A stretch of DNA of 64,000 nt from assembly GCF_005780165.1 (NCBI RefSeq), contig NZ_VAUV01000001.1, positions 124,001-188,000 on the forward strand. The letters run 5' to 3'. The stretch comes from Phragmitibacter flavus (lineage in GTDB: Bacteria; Verrucomicrobiota; Verrucomicrobiia; Verrucomicrobiales; Verrucomicrobiaceae). This document shows positions 8,715-16,706 of the stretch, in pieces (the first letter of the stretch is position 1; each line of letters opens with the position of its first letter). The translations under genes were made by a program, and so were the position numbers. The notes below the pieces were generated by a model. The model was not told the DNA's origin, ran no database searches, and saw only the letters and a program-made list of their open reading frames with translations.

Positions 8715-9938
8715 ATGACCACCGCCGCAACCGACTTCACTACCCAGCCCGATGCCCACGGTCACTTCGGCCAGTATGGCGGCATGTTCGTCCCCGAGAC
8801 GCTCATGGCAGCCCTTACCGAGCTGTCCGACGAATACGCCCGCGCCCGCAAAGACCCCACGTTTCAGGCTGAACTCGATGACCTTTTGGCCAACTACGTG
8901 GGTCGCCCCACGCCTCTTTACTTCGCCAAACGCTGGTCCGAAGAACTCGGTGGTGCCAAGATTTACCTCAAACGCGAAGACCTCCTTCACACCGGCGCCC
9001 ATAAAATCAACAACGCCGTCGGCCAGATCCTGCTTGCCAAACGCCTTGGCAAAACCCGCATCATTGCGGAAACCGGCGCCGGTCAGCACGGCGTGGCCAC
9101 CGCCACCGTCGCCGCCCGCGCCGGACTCGAATGCGTCATTTACATGGGCAAGGTCGACACGGAACGCCAGGCGCTCAACGTTGCCCGCATGCGTTTCCTC
9201 GGTGCCGAAGTTCGCGGTGTCTCTGCCGGTCAGGCCACACTCAAGGAAGCCGTCAACGAAGCCATGCGCGACTGGGTCACCAACGTCCGTCACACGCATT
9301 ACATTCTCGGCACTGCTTATGGTGCCCATCCTTATCCGATGATGGTGCGCGACTTCCATCGCGTCATCGGCCTCGAAGCCCGCCGCCAGATTCTTGAACA
9401 CGAAGGCCGTTTGCCCCAGCTGCTCATCGCTTGCGTTGGCGGCGGCAGCAATGCCATCGGCCTGTTTCACCCCTTCCTCAACGATGCGGATGTGCGCATG
9501 GTCGGAGTGGAAGCCGGTGGTGAAGGCATCATCCCTGAACGTCACGCGGCTCGATTCCAAGGCGGTCGCCTCGGCGTCCTGCAAGGGGCAAAAACTTGGT
9601 TGCTCGCCAACGAAGATGGGCAAATTGAGCTTACCCATTCCGTCAGCGCCGGACTCGACTATGCCGCCGTCGGACCTGAACATGCTTGGTTGCACGATCA
9701 GGGCCGTGCTGACTACACCTACGCCACGGATGACGAGGCCCTCGCTGCGTTCCAGTCGCTGGCCAAAATCGAAGGCATCATCCCCGCTTTGGAAAGCTCA
9801 CACGCTCTGGCCCACGCCATGAAAGTCGCTCCCGGCATGGCTAAAGATGACTTGATCATCGTCAACGTCAGTGGTCGCGGTGACAAGGACGTGGCCCAAG
9901 CTGCCCGTTTTGTGTTTGGTGAAGAACTGAAATTTTGA
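8715..9938 (+). CDS. trpB: Tryptophan synthase beta subunit
   Basis: TrpB joins indole and L-serine to form tryptophan with PLP. The 407-residue protein shows [13 protein letters not shown] at the start, the PLP lysine in H-T-G-A-H-K-I-N-N, the G-A-G-Q-H-G-V-A-T motif, the phosphate-binding [10 protein letters not shown] and the terminal S-G-R-G-D-K-D. All are typical of the TrpB1 form that works with TrpA. trpA is not in the window, so the trp genes are not clustered here. The ATG at 8715 is preferred to a TTG seven codons upstream. It follows mutY by 39 bases. Confidence 0.97.
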   Translation: MTTAATDFTTQPDAHGHFGQYGGMFVPETLMAALTELSDEYARARKDPTFQAELDDLLANYVGRPTPLYFAKRWSEELGGAKIYLKREDLLHTGAHKINNAVGQILLAKRLGKTRIIAETGAGQHGVATATVAARAGLECVIYMGKVDTERQALNVARMRFLGAEVRGVSAGQATLKEAVNEAMRDWVTNVRHTHYILGTAYGAHPYPMMVRDFHRVIGLEARRQILEHEGRLPQLLIACVGGGSNAIGLFHPFLNDADVRMVGVEAGGEGIIPERHAARFQGGRLGVLQGAKTWLLANEDGQIELTHSVSAGLDYAAVGPEHAWLHDQGRADYTYATDDEALAAFQSLAKIEGIIPALESSHALAHAMKVAPGMAKDDLIIVNVSGRGDKDVAQAARFVFGEELKF

Positions 9939-9947
9939 AGCTTCAAA

Positions 9948-10034
9948 AACCACAGATGGACACCGATAAACACAGATAATTTTTCTTATCCCCTCGCTGA
10001 TAAAATCTGTGTCCATCCGTGTTAATCTGTGGTT
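9948..10034. repeat. Long imperfect inverted repeat (ACCACAGAT type)
   Basis: Two 30-base arms, 9948-9977 and 10005-10034, match as reverse complements at 25 of 30 positions and are separated by an AT-rich centre. The arms are built from short ACA(C/G)GAT and CACAGAT units. The element occupies nearly the whole space between trpB and the methyltransferase gene. No other copy occurs here. It would fold into a strong stem in RNA and may terminate or stabilise trpB mRNA. Confidence 0.7.
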
Positions 10035-10048
10035 GAACGAACTCTTTT

Positions 10049-10633
10049 ATGGCCCTCCCCAACAACCCCATCGCGCAAGACATGCAGGTGTTGAGCGGAC
10101 TGCTGCAAAACACCGTTGCCCCGCATCTTCGCAGCGCCACCAAAAACGACCTGCGCATCCTCAACCTTGCTTGTGGCCAGTGTGATGAAGCGGAAACGCT
10201 GGTGAACTTCGCCAAGTCGCAAACCGAAGGCGCGGTGCAACTGATCGGAGCCGACATCCGCATTCGCGAGATTCTTCAAGCGCGCGCCCAGCATTCGCAC
10301 CTGCCTGCCGAGTTCCTGCTCGAAGACGCCACCAAACTCCAGCACCACAAACAGCTGGGCGAGGACTTCAACATGGTGCTCCTCCGACACCAGAATTACT
10401 GGCACGGACCCGAACTATGGAAACGCATCTTTGAACAGGGCCTCGCCCGCATGGATGAAAACGGCCTCCTCGTCATCACCAGCTATTTCGACAAGGAACA
10501 TCAACTGGCACTCGAAGCCCTCGACAAACTTGGGGCGGAACTGATCACCACCCACAGCAACCAGGTTTCGCGCCAGCTGCTGACTCCTGGCAAGTCGATC
10601 GACAAACACATTGCCGTATTTCGCCGCCGCTGA
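10049..10633 (+). CDS. Class I SAM-dependent methyltransferase
   Basis: A 194-residue protein with a Rossmann-type methyltransferase core: motif I I-L-N-L-A-C-G-Q-C-D-E-A near residue 37, an acidic strand L-I-G-A-D-I-R, and D-F-N-M-V-L-L-R-H-Q-N-Y-W around residue 105. The substrate cannot be told from sequence. It lies downstream of trpB after the inverted repeat and may have its own promoter. The ATG at 10049 starts 15 bases after the end of the repeat. Convergent with the oxidoreductase gene, with a terminator hairpin in between. Confidence 0.7.
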   Translation: MALPNNPIAQDMQVLSGLLQNTVAPHLRSATKNDLRILNLACGQCDEAETLVNFAKSQTEGAVQLIGADIRIREILQARAQHSHLPAEFLLEDATKLQHHKQLGEDFNMVLLRHQNYWHGPELWKRIFEQGLARMDENGLLVITSYFDKEHQLALEALDKLGAELITTHSNQVSRQLLTPGKSIDKHIAVFRRR

Positions 10634-10648
10634 GCTGGCCCAAGAACG

Positions 10649-10684
10649 AAAAAGCGTCCTGCTGCACAAGGGCAACAGGACGCT
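10649..10684 (-). terminator. Rho-independent terminator of the Gfo/Idh gene
   Basis: Read on the minus strand, AGCGTCCTG and CAGGACGCT form a 9-base-pair stem around a 14-base loop, followed directly by a run of five T. It starts 25 bases after the oxidoreductase stop codon. The same hairpin also lies just downstream of the plus-strand methyltransferase, but without a T run on that side. Confidence 0.8.
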
Positions 10685-10708
10685 GAAGGGTTTAACGAGT
10701 GAGTTTAG

Positions 10709-12061
10709 TTACACCTTCCACTCGCCGCGATAGCTTTCGCGGGTGAGCCATTTGGCATCGCCGCCGCTGACGATCGTGTGGGTTTCTGGATTCCACTTCA
10801 TGTTGGCACCGTAGTAGTAGGCGAAGTTCATGAGATGGCAGGCAATCACGCTGCTGGCACCAATCGCGACATCGCAAATCGGACGTTGGCGGCTGTGGAT
10901 GGAGTCGATCCAGTCCTGATGATGCCCTTTGCTGTTGTAAAGTTTGACCTTCGCATCGGCAAGCAGTTCGCGTTCAGTGAGAATCACTTCGCGGTCCAGT
11001 GAGGTGCCTTTGTCGACTTCCTTGTCCCAGAACTTGTGGATGGTTTTGCCACCACGGATGAGTTCGAACTTGCCGCGGTTAACGTGCACTTCACCTTCGG
11101 AACCGAAGAAGGAGCAGCCTTTGCCCTCCGCATGGGTAAGCACCACACCGTTGGCATACACCAGCTGGGCTCCGCGTTTGGCGGTTTCCCATTTCTCGGG
11201 TGCACGGACTTCAACTGGTCCGCCGCCGTCGACGCCAAGACCCCATTGGGCGATGTCGATGTGGTGAGCGCCCCAGTCGGTGATCATGCCGCCGCCGAAT
11301 TCGCGGGTCATGCGCCAGTTGGGGAAGTTGTCGTGAACGCCACGTGGGCAGAGGAAGGTGTTGTAGTTCACCAGCGGACCAGGACCGCACCAGCGATCCC
11401 AATCAAGGCCGGGTTCCATTTCTTCCGCCGGTTTGTTGTAGGGAGGAGCCGGGTCACCGAAGGAGGTGGTGATGGTTTTGAGTTCGCCAATGATGCCATT
11501 GCGCACCAGTTCGGCAGCGACGCGGAATTCTTTGGAAGAGCGCTGTTGGGAGCCGGTTTGAAAAACGCGGTCGGTCTTGCGAACGGCTTCGGTAAGGGTG
11601 ACGGCCTCGTGGATGTTGTAGGTGAGCGGTTTTTCGCAATAAACGTCCTTGCCAGCATTGACGGCGGCGATGGCGATGAACGCGTGCCAGTGGTCGGGAG
11701 TGGCGATGACCACCGCGTCGATGTCCTTGCGGTCGAGCAGTTCGCGGAAGTCGTTGTAAGCCGCGCAGCCTTTGTATTCGGCGTTCTTTTTGTCGGCGTA
11801 GGTTTTCTCGACAATCGATTTAGCGTTTTCGCGACGGGTGGTGTCGACATCGCAAACGGCGAGGACCTGGCAGTCGTCGCGATTGACAAAGTTTTTGAGG
11901 TGACCGCCGTTCATCTTGCCCATGCCGATGAAGCCGAGCGTGATGCGTTTGCTGGGGGCGGACTCCTGCGACCACACACGGCCGGGAAGAATCAGAGGTG
12001 CGCTGAGCGCGGCGGCGGTGCTTTGAAGAAAGCGACGGCGGGTGGGTATGGTGTTTTGCAT
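10709..12061 (-). CDS. Tat-exported Gfo/Idh/MocA family oxidoreductase
   Basis: A 450-residue NAD(P)-dependent sugar or sugar-acid oxidoreductase. A twin-arginine signal (P-T-R-R-R-F-L-Q-S-T-A-A-A-L-S-A-P) points to export of the folded enzyme with its cofactor. Then come the dinucleotide fold G-F-I-G-M-G-K-M-N-G-G-H, the D-A-V-V-I-A-T-P-D-H-W-H motif and C-E-K-P-L-T near residue 133. The C-terminal half has the family's W-R-M-T-R-E-F-G-G-G-M-I-T-D-W-G-A-H-H segment. Such exported paralogues are numerous in Planctomycetes and Verrucomicrobia. The ATG at 12061 begins the Tat signal; a TTG eight codons upstream is less likely. Monocistronic, with its own terminator. Confidence 0.9.
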   Translation of the reverse strand: MQNTIPTRRRFLQSTAAALSAPLILPGRVWSQESAPSKRITLGFIGMGKMNGGHLKNFVNRDDCQVLAVCDVDTTRRENAKSIVEKTYADKKNAEYKGCAAYNDFRELLDRKDIDAVVIATPDHWHAFIAIAAVNAGKDVYCEKPLTYNIHEAVTLTEAVRKTDRVFQTGSQQRSSKEFRVAAELVRNGIIGELKTITTSFGDPAPPYNKPAEEMEPGLDWDRWCGPGPLVNYNTFLCPRGVHDNFPNWRMTREFGGGMITDWGAHHIDIAQWGLGVDGGGPVEVRAPEKWETAKRGAQLVYANGVVLTHAEGKGCSFFGSEGEVHVNRGKFELIRGGKTIHKFWDKEVDKGTSLDREVILTERELLADAKVKLYNSKGHHQDWIDSIHSRQRPICDVAIGASSVIACHLMNFAYYYGANMKWNPETHTIVSGGDAKWLTRESYRGEWKV

Positions 12062-12392
12062 GGATGGATTGGAATGGAAACGCAATCTTTCCCTTACGGG
12101 TCAGGTGGGGGATTCTTGCATTTCTGGCGAGAAATAGAAAGGATGAACTACCAGCCTGTCGGTTGGCGGTCTCTGCTTCGCACCACACGGGCCTAACGTT
12201 GACGCTCGCGCGGATTGCGCTGGGAAACACAAAGCTCCCTCCACCAGCACATGCGCGAGTATCTCAACACACCACCTCAATACGGGCGATCTGATTCCGT
12301 TGATCCTCTGGAGACAATGAATCTCCATCCATTGGCGGCCTGTCTTGATTGACCGAGTTTAGGATGTAATTTTTCAAAGCATGCCGTATCGA
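12062..12392. other. Non-coding stretch upstream of the oxidoreductase
   Basis: About 330 bases without a convincing gene. It should hold the oxidoreductase promoter and the end of the toxin transcript. It contains a GCCTAAC heptamer at 12191-12197, considered as an integron core site and rejected. Small frames on the minus strand have no start context or recognisable product. Confidence 0.5.
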
Positions 12393-12743
12393 TCAAGTTT
12401 CGTCGGAGTCATCTTCAGGAAATTCTTGCCCAAAAAACTTCCTCGCACCGTGCAGCACGCGAATGATGGTGATGCGGTTCTTTTCCGATGTGAATAAGAC
12501 GCGGTATTTTGTCCGGCTTTTGCCGTGAAGCACCTGATAGACGGTCTCGTCAGTGAAACCAAGTTTCGTCTCGGGTGACAGAGAATGTCGGCCTGGAAAA
12601 TCAGGAATTTTTTCGATCACGAGTGAGATCGAATGGAGCAATTGAAGCGCGGCTTTCGGGTTGTCTCTGGCAATCCACCGGCATGCTTCCCGAATATCTT
12701 GCTCGGCTTCTGGGGATATGCCGACAATTGGACGGCTCGGCAT
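12393..12743 (-). CDS. RelE/ParE-type toxin
   Basis: A 116-residue protein of the RelE/ParE toxin superfamily. The N-terminal I-S-P-E-A-E-Q-D-I-R-E-A helix, the spaced I-P-D-F-P-G-R-H region and the C-terminal Y-R-V-L-F-T-S-E-K-N-R-I-T-I-I-R-V-L-H-G-A-R strand-turn-strand with conserved Arg and His are typical. ParE members poison gyrase and RelE members cleave ribosomal mRNA; this sequence does not decide between them. Its ATG overlaps the antitoxin stop as TGATG, so translation is coupled. It is slightly longer than most, with an acidic tail. Confidence 0.85.
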   Translation of the reverse strand: MPSRPIVGISPEAEQDIREACRWIARDNPKAALQLLHSISLVIEKIPDFPGRHSLSPETKLGFTDETVYQVLHGKSRTKYRVLFTSEKNRITIIRVLHGARKFFGQEFPEDDSDET

Positions 12744-13042
12744 CAGTCCTTGGCTTTAATGTCTTGAGCAAGCTCCTCCTCCAACTCTTTCACGAAGGAA
12801 GAAAATTTGCGGGATTTTCCTTCGCGCACCGATTGTAATCCACGATTGATGCTTCTGGCCGATTCAAGCAGCGCCAATCGGTCGAGAATCTCCTGGTAGG
12901 CTTCTGCACTCTGAACGACCAATTCGGCTTTGCCTTGCACCGTCAGGACTTGCGGCAGACCACTTTCGCGCATGCTGCTGATATGACGTGACGTGTTACG
13001 CTGGAAATCAGTCAGTGAGTGGATGTTTTGGATGTGAATCAT
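12743..13042 (-). CDS. Phd/YefM-type antitoxin
   Basis: A 99-residue antitoxin. The N-terminal half has the Phd/YefM DNA-binding pattern: S-L-T-D-F-Q-R-N-T-S-R-H, then L-T-V-Q-G-K-A-E-L-V-V-Q-S-A-E-A-Y-Q, where the last part is the conserved dimer segment. The charged C-terminal tail (E-G-K-S-R-K-F-S-S-F-V-K-E-L-E-E-E) would wrap the toxin. It is first in the two-gene operon, as usual, and a palindrome lies 25 bases before its ATG, which suggests autorepression by the toxin-antitoxin complex. Confidence 0.88.
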   Translation of the reverse strand: MIHIQNIHSLTDFQRNTSRHISSMRESGLPQVLTVQGKAELVVQSAEAYQEILDRLALLESARSINRGLQSVREGKSRKFSSFVKELEEELAQDIKAKD

Positions 13043-13067
13043 GTTCTCTCCTCACGCAGTTAATTGA

Positions 13068-13081
13068 CTGTTAATTAACAG
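13068..13081. promoter_or_regulatory. Candidate operator of the Phd/RelE module
   Basis: CTGTTAATTAACAG is a perfect 14-base palindrome just upstream of the antitoxin start (13042). A second TTAATTGAC half lies next to it. Phd/YefM antitoxins bind such AT-rich palindromes, so this is the likely autoregulatory site; the assignment is by position and symmetry. Confidence 0.6.
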
Positions 13082-13241
13082 TGTAACAACCCGATAGATG
13101 CAAGTCAACAACTCATCCACCTAGCGAGTCTCAGCGTTCGTTGCGGGTCACGGCTCGGAAAGCAACCGTTGCGCCCTCGATGTTTAATTGAGAGCACATT
13201 GAAGTCCCAGTTCAATCGAGTGGTGGGGAATCAATTTATCT

Positions 13242-13946
13242 CTACACAGGAGCCGAATCGCTGAGCAGGGGGCTCATGGGAAGAGGTTCTCCACCGCGGG
13301 CGAGATAGATTTGATAGAGTTGGCGGTCGAGGTGTTCGACCGCAAAGGCGATCAGGGCCATCACAACATACATCCCGACGCAGAAGGCGATGGCCCCGAT
13401 GGGCAGGAGGACCATGCCGGCGACGCCGACGAGGACGGTGCAAATGAGAGATTCCATCCACATGAGGGTGAGGAAACGTTTGATGAAAACGAAGTCGAAT
13501 GAGGGAACGAAGTCCTGGGCAAACACGGCGCGGATTTTCAACGGCTTGAGGATGAGAATGGCGGCGAGCCAGACGGCCGTCGACAACAGGAACATGATGA
13601 AACCGACGATGGCGGAGAGGAATCCATTGTCGCCAGCGATCATCCCGAGGATGAAACCGGGGATGCCGAGGACAATTAAGATAACCAGCCACATGCCGAC
13701 CATGGCGGCGAAGAGAACCAGGAAGGGCCAGAGTCCGCGCTGAAGGTAGATGCCGAATTTGCCGAAGTCGAAGTCAGGGAAGGTTTTGGGATCCTGATCC
13801 TGCCGGGCCCAGAAGCCGAGGGAAAGCCAGCCAAGAAGCACCATGGGTCCGACAATGGGGATGAGCATGCACAGACCGCCAAAGAGCAGATTCTTGACGT
13901 AGTTGGGCTGCTGGAAAAAGTCCGTGATTGATTCGACGTATTTCAT
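13242..13946 (-). CDS. DUF4013-type membrane protein
   Basis: A 234-residue integral membrane protein with about five or six hydrophobic segments. The opening F-F-Q-Q-P-N-Y-V-K-N-L-L-F-G-G, then I-P-I-V-G-P-M-V-L-L-G-W, is typical of DUF4013 proteins, which carry small-residue repeats and have no known function. The C-terminus ends in the cytoplasm with R-Q-L-Y-Q-I-Y-L-A-R-G-G. It is last in the minus-strand run that starts with the MBOAT gene, 50 bases after the exported-protein gene, so it may or may not be in the same transcript. Confidence 0.75.
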   Translation of the reverse strand: MKYVESITDFFQQPNYVKNLLFGGLCMLIPIVGPMVLLGWLSLGFWARQDQDPKTFPDFDFGKFGIYLQRGLWPFLVLFAAMVGMWLVILIVLGIPGFILGMIAGDNGFLSAIVGFIMFLLSTAVWLAAILILKPLKIRAVFAQDFVPSFDFVFIKRFLTLMWMESLICTVLVGVAGMVLLPIGAIAFCVGMYVVMALIAFAVEHLDRQLYQIYLARGGEPLPMSPLLSDSAPV

Positions 13947-13996
13947 GATGGGAATGGTGGATGACTGACTGCTGGATGTTTGTGGAAGCGATCCGT

Positions 13997-14494
13997 CTAG
14001 TGACCGGCTTCCTTCATGGTGGCGACAAGGTGGTCGCTGAGGTAGGCGAGGTTGCGGTCAAAGAAACGCTGGCGGGAGCGGAATTCTTCCTCGGTGGCGA
14101 GGGCTTCCAGTTTGGCGAACTCTTCGCGGCAGTAGGCGAGGTTGAGCTTTAAAGATTCGACGCGCAGCTTGAAGTAGTCGCGCACGGAAACGGGAGCGTC
14201 GGTGTCGGCAAGGCCCTGAATTTCGGCATCCATGACGGCGAGTCCGCGGGTGGCTTTTTTGGAGTATTGAACGCGGTCCATGGTGAGGTGATCCTTGGAG
14301 CGTTCCCAGAAGGCATCTTCGCTTTCCTTGTCACTGGATTTTTTGGTGGCCTTGTCGGCGGCGTCTTTGACTTCGCCCAAAAGTTTTTGCAGGGCATCCT
14401 TGGCTTTGTCGGAATCAATTTTGTCAACCTGGGCATGGGAGGCCAGAGGCAGGCTGAGCGCGCAGGCGGCGAGGAGGAGAACAATCGGTTTCAT
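13997..14494 (-). CDS. Exported helical protein of unknown function
   Basis: A 165-residue protein with a signal peptide (M-K-P-I-V-L-L-L-A-A-C-A-L-S-L-P-L-A-S-H-A) and a charged, mostly helical mature part rich in Lys, Asp and Glu (D-K-I-D-S-D-K-A-K-D-A-L-Q-K-L-L). No family is recognised. The longer frame from 14722 was rejected because the signal peptide starts at 14494. Its position between a DoxX-like and a DUF4013 gene suggests an envelope role, but the 130-base gap upstream leaves room for a separate promoter. Confidence 0.7.
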   Translation of the reverse strand: MKPIVLLLAACALSLPLASHAQVDKIDSDKAKDALQKLLGEVKDAADKATKKSSDKESEDAFWERSKDHLTMDRVQYSKKATRGLAVMDAEIQGLADTDAPVSVRDYFKLRVESLKLNLAYCREEFAKLEALATEEEFRSRQRFFDRNLAYLSDHLVATMKEAGH

Positions 14495-14624
14495 GCGTGG
14501 GTCTTTCGGTTTTGTGCTTGCAGTTATTACGCCGATGATGGTGGGAATCACGCGGGATGCGTTGGTTCCAAGGTCATTTTTCGCTGTTGGGATCGACTTC
14601 ACCAACCATGAGGAAGGCAGATCG

Positions 14625-15068
14625 TCAACCCACAAGGACGTGAGGTCGACGTGGCCACCACCATACCAAGGCGGCGCATACAAACAAACATGCATCTTTG
14701 GCAAGTCCACCAAAAGGATCATGCAGGGCTTCGGGATGGTTGCCGATGACGAGCACCATCAGGACAAGCACGGCGAGGGTGGCGACGGCCACGGCGAGTC
14801 GCTCAAGGATGCCGCTGATGATGGCGAGTCCGGCGAGAATCATGGCGATGCCGAGCCAATGGAGGGTGGCTTCGGGAGTGTGCCACCACCAACCGCTGCG
14901 TTCGACCATTTGGATCTGCAACGTTGAGGGAAACAAGATCTTGGGAACGAGCCCCTCCCAAATCCAAACGAAGCCAATGGAGATGCGGGCGGCGTTTTTG
15001 ATGCGTCGGAGCTTTGTCCAATCGTCCTGTGGCATGGAAATGGTGGCAGTGTCTGGGTGTTGGTTCAT
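14625..15068 (-). CDS. DoxX-like membrane protein
   Basis: A 147-residue protein with four predicted membrane helices. The pattern R-I-S-I-G-F-V-W-I-W-E-G-L-V-P-K-I near residue 30, and a G-I-A-M-I-L-A-G-L-A-I-I-S-G helix in the middle, match DoxX-like (DoxX_3) proteins. Characterised DoxX relatives form part of quinone-linked membrane oxidoreductases; the function here is not known. The gene starts 12 bases after the DUF2071 stop and is clearly in the same operon. Confidence 0.75.
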   Translation of the reverse strand: MNQHPDTATISMPQDDWTKLRRIKNAARISIGFVWIWEGLVPKILFPSTLQIQMVERSGWWWHTPEATLHWLGIAMILAGLAIISGILERLAVAVATLAVLVLMVLVIGNHPEALHDPFGGLAKDACLFVCAALVWWWPRRPHVLVG

Positions 15069-15080
15069 GGCTGTATGGAT

Positions 15081-15845
15081 TTAAGCGAGGCGGGGACGGC
15101 TCATCCAGACTTCGTCGAATCCGGGTGAGTAGGTGGCTCCGACAAACCCGGCGTGTTGGGTCCAATGTCCTTCGAGGTCCATCAAGGTATTTTCACGGAG
15201 GCAAATCGCAGCAGGAGCGTGTTGCCACGGAGGATGCCAGACGCGAAAGAGGCGGTCGATGCCAAAGGAATGCGTGAAGGCGGTGTAGCGTTCGAGAAGA
15301 AATTCGTGAAGTGAACCGGGCGTCGAAGCCTCGAATCCCCCATCGACGTGGCCGAGATAATCGAGGGTCGCTTTTCCGTCCGGGGTGCTGACCGTTCCAT
15401 TAAGATTGCCAGTTCGTTGGGGATGTTGATAGCGAAGTTTGCCGAGCCGGTAGGGCAGGCCGAAGAGGGGTTTGCCTAAAGCGACGCTCAGAGCGTTGGG
15501 GAGCCATTCGCTAAGAAAATAGATGCCCGGCTCGCCGCGATGTTTGACATAGGTTCGGACGTTGAGGAATTCATGGGTGGCAATGGGGCGAAGCAGCCAG
15601 CGTCCAACGATTCCACCGTGGCGGAAGTGCATCTCTCGCAGGGTGAAAGCGACCAAACTGACGTAGGCGAGACCATCATAAGTGTCCAGCTTGAAGGGGA
15701 CGTGGGTTTGCAAAGCCTCGACATCCACCGCGAAATGAAGCATCAGGATACGCTCCCAACCCGCGAGGAACAGCGGCTCGCCACGCAGGTGTTTCATGCG
15801 TTGCAGGCCGGTTTCGCTGGGCGTGGGATGATCGAGAAGTTTCAT
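15081..15845 (-). CDS. DUF2071 (YqjF-like) protein
   Basis: A 254-residue soluble protein of the DUF2071/YqjF family, which shares a fold with acetoacetate decarboxylase. Visible family marks are the early F-L-A-G-W-E-R-I-L-M-L-H-F-A-V-D, then H-V-P-F-K-L-D-T-Y-D-G-L-A-Y-V-S-L-V, and the central N-V-R-T-Y-V-K-H-R-G-E-P-G-I-Y-F-L-S. The reaction is unknown; members often sit beside DoxX-like genes. The start is 4 bases after the upstream membrane-protein stop and the DoxX-like gene follows 12 bases later, so translation is probably coupled. Confidence 0.85.
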   Translation of the reverse strand: MKLLDHPTPSETGLQRMKHLRGEPLFLAGWERILMLHFAVDVEALQTHVPFKLDTYDGLAYVSLVAFTLREMHFRHGGIVGRWLLRPIATHEFLNVRTYVKHRGEPGIYFLSEWLPNALSVALGKPLFGLPYRLGKLRYQHPQRTGNLNGTVSTPDGKATLDYLGHVDGGFEASTPGSLHEFLLERYTAFTHSFGIDRLFRVWHPPWQHAPAAICLRENTLMDLEGHWTQHAGFVGATYSPGFDEVWMSRPRLA

Positions 15846-15849
15846 CGGA

Positions 15850-16272
15850 TTAGGCGAGAACGGCGAAGAAATACACGGTGGTCCAGGCGAAATAACCGAC
15901 GAACAACAGCCAGTGAATGAAGGTGCGTCCTGGTTTGCCCTGCCAGTGGGCGGGGCTGTAGTGAAGCCATTGCAGGACGCAGCGGATGCCCCAGAATATG
16001 CCGATGGCGGCGCACAACCAGCGGCTCAATTCGGTGGGGGCATGAGCCATTTCGGGTGCAAAACGCCAAGTGAGAATGCCGAACATGGCAACGGTGATGG
16101 TGATGAACCAGCCGTGAATGATGAAGACATCTCGGACCAGCGGGCTCATGGCGTCGACCTCGGGTTTCCAGTTAAGGATGCGTGCGATGAACAGGTTCAG
16201 CACCGCCAGGGCGAGCTGAAGGAGGGCGACAAAACGGAGAAGAAGATCCAGATTTTCGAAGATGAGTTTCAT
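15850..16272 (-). CDS. Four-helix membrane protein, duplicate 2
   Basis: A 140-residue protein with four hydrophobic segments. It is clearly related to the product of the preceding gene: both share I/V-L-N/D-W-K, a P-L after it, an F-I-x-x-x-G-x-F-I segment, F-W-G-x-R and Q, and a G-Y-x-A aromatic final helix. No named family is recognised. Start at 16272 overlaps the upstream stop by 4 bases (ATGA). The His/Trp-rich linkers between helices could bind a cofactor or lipid headgroup, but this is conjecture. Confidence 0.75.
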   Translation of the reverse strand: MKLIFENLDLLLRFVALLQLALAVLNLFIARILNWKPEVDAMSPLVRDVFIIHGWFITITVAMFGILTWRFAPEMAHAPTELSRWLCAAIGIFWGIRCVLQWLHYSPAHWQGKPGRTFIHWLLFVGYFAWTTVYFFAVLA

Positions 16273-16706
16273 GGTTGGAAGGCGGTGAAGGTGTAGATGA
16301 CGGTGAGGAGGATGAAGGTGACGGTGAGGGCATGGTATCCAAGCTTCAGCCAGGAGTTGGTGAGGTAGGGTCGGGCATCGAAAACGAAGCATTGCACCAG
16401 CAGTCGCGCGCCCCAGAACACAGCGGCGAAGGCGGCGATGCCACGGGCTGGGGCGTTGCCGCCGGCCATGGGTTCACGAAAGGTCAGGGTGAGGGTGCCG
16501 ATACCAATGATGGTCAGCACGATGAAGATGCCGTAGACCCAGAACAGGCGGTGCAGCAGGGGCGGTAGTTTTTGCAGTTCATTTTTCCAGTCGAGCACTT
16601 TCGGAGTAAGTGCACTGGCGAAAAGGATGCCGAAGTTGGCCAGTCCGGCGAACAGCAGTGCGAGGTTGAGGGTGCATGGATTGATGAGGGCGGTGGCAGT
16701 ATTCAT
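16269..16706 (-). CDS. Four-helix membrane protein, duplicate 1
   Basis: A 145-residue membrane protein with four helices, paralogous to the next gene (shared L-D/N-W-K, P-L, F-W-G-A/I-R and G-Y-x-A patterns). Its start overlaps the MBOAT-like gene's stop by 4 bases (ATGA), and its own stop overlaps the next start in the same way. Such tight packing suggests that the acyltransferase and the two small proteins form one membrane complex in fixed stoichiometry. Function is unknown. Confidence 0.75.
   Translation of the reverse strand: MNTATALINPCTLNLALLFAGLANFGILFASALTPKVLDWKNELQKLPPLLHRLFWVYGIFIVLTIIGIGTLTLTFREPMAGGNAPARGIAAFAAVFWGARLLVQCFVFDARPYLTNSWLKLGYHALTVTFILLTVIYTFTAFQP

Noticed and set aside
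8448-9695. Long minus-strand frame of 415 codons
   Set aside because: Shadow of trpB, which is certain on the plus strand; the product has no recognisable motif.
11036-12196. Plus-strand frame of 386 codons
   Set aside because: Opposite the Gfo/Idh oxidoreductase; Gly/Val/Ala-rich shadow.
12191-12197. GCCTAAC, considered as an integron attC core
   Set aside because: No matching GTTRRRY core was found within about 130 bases downstream, and no integrase or cassette array is present.
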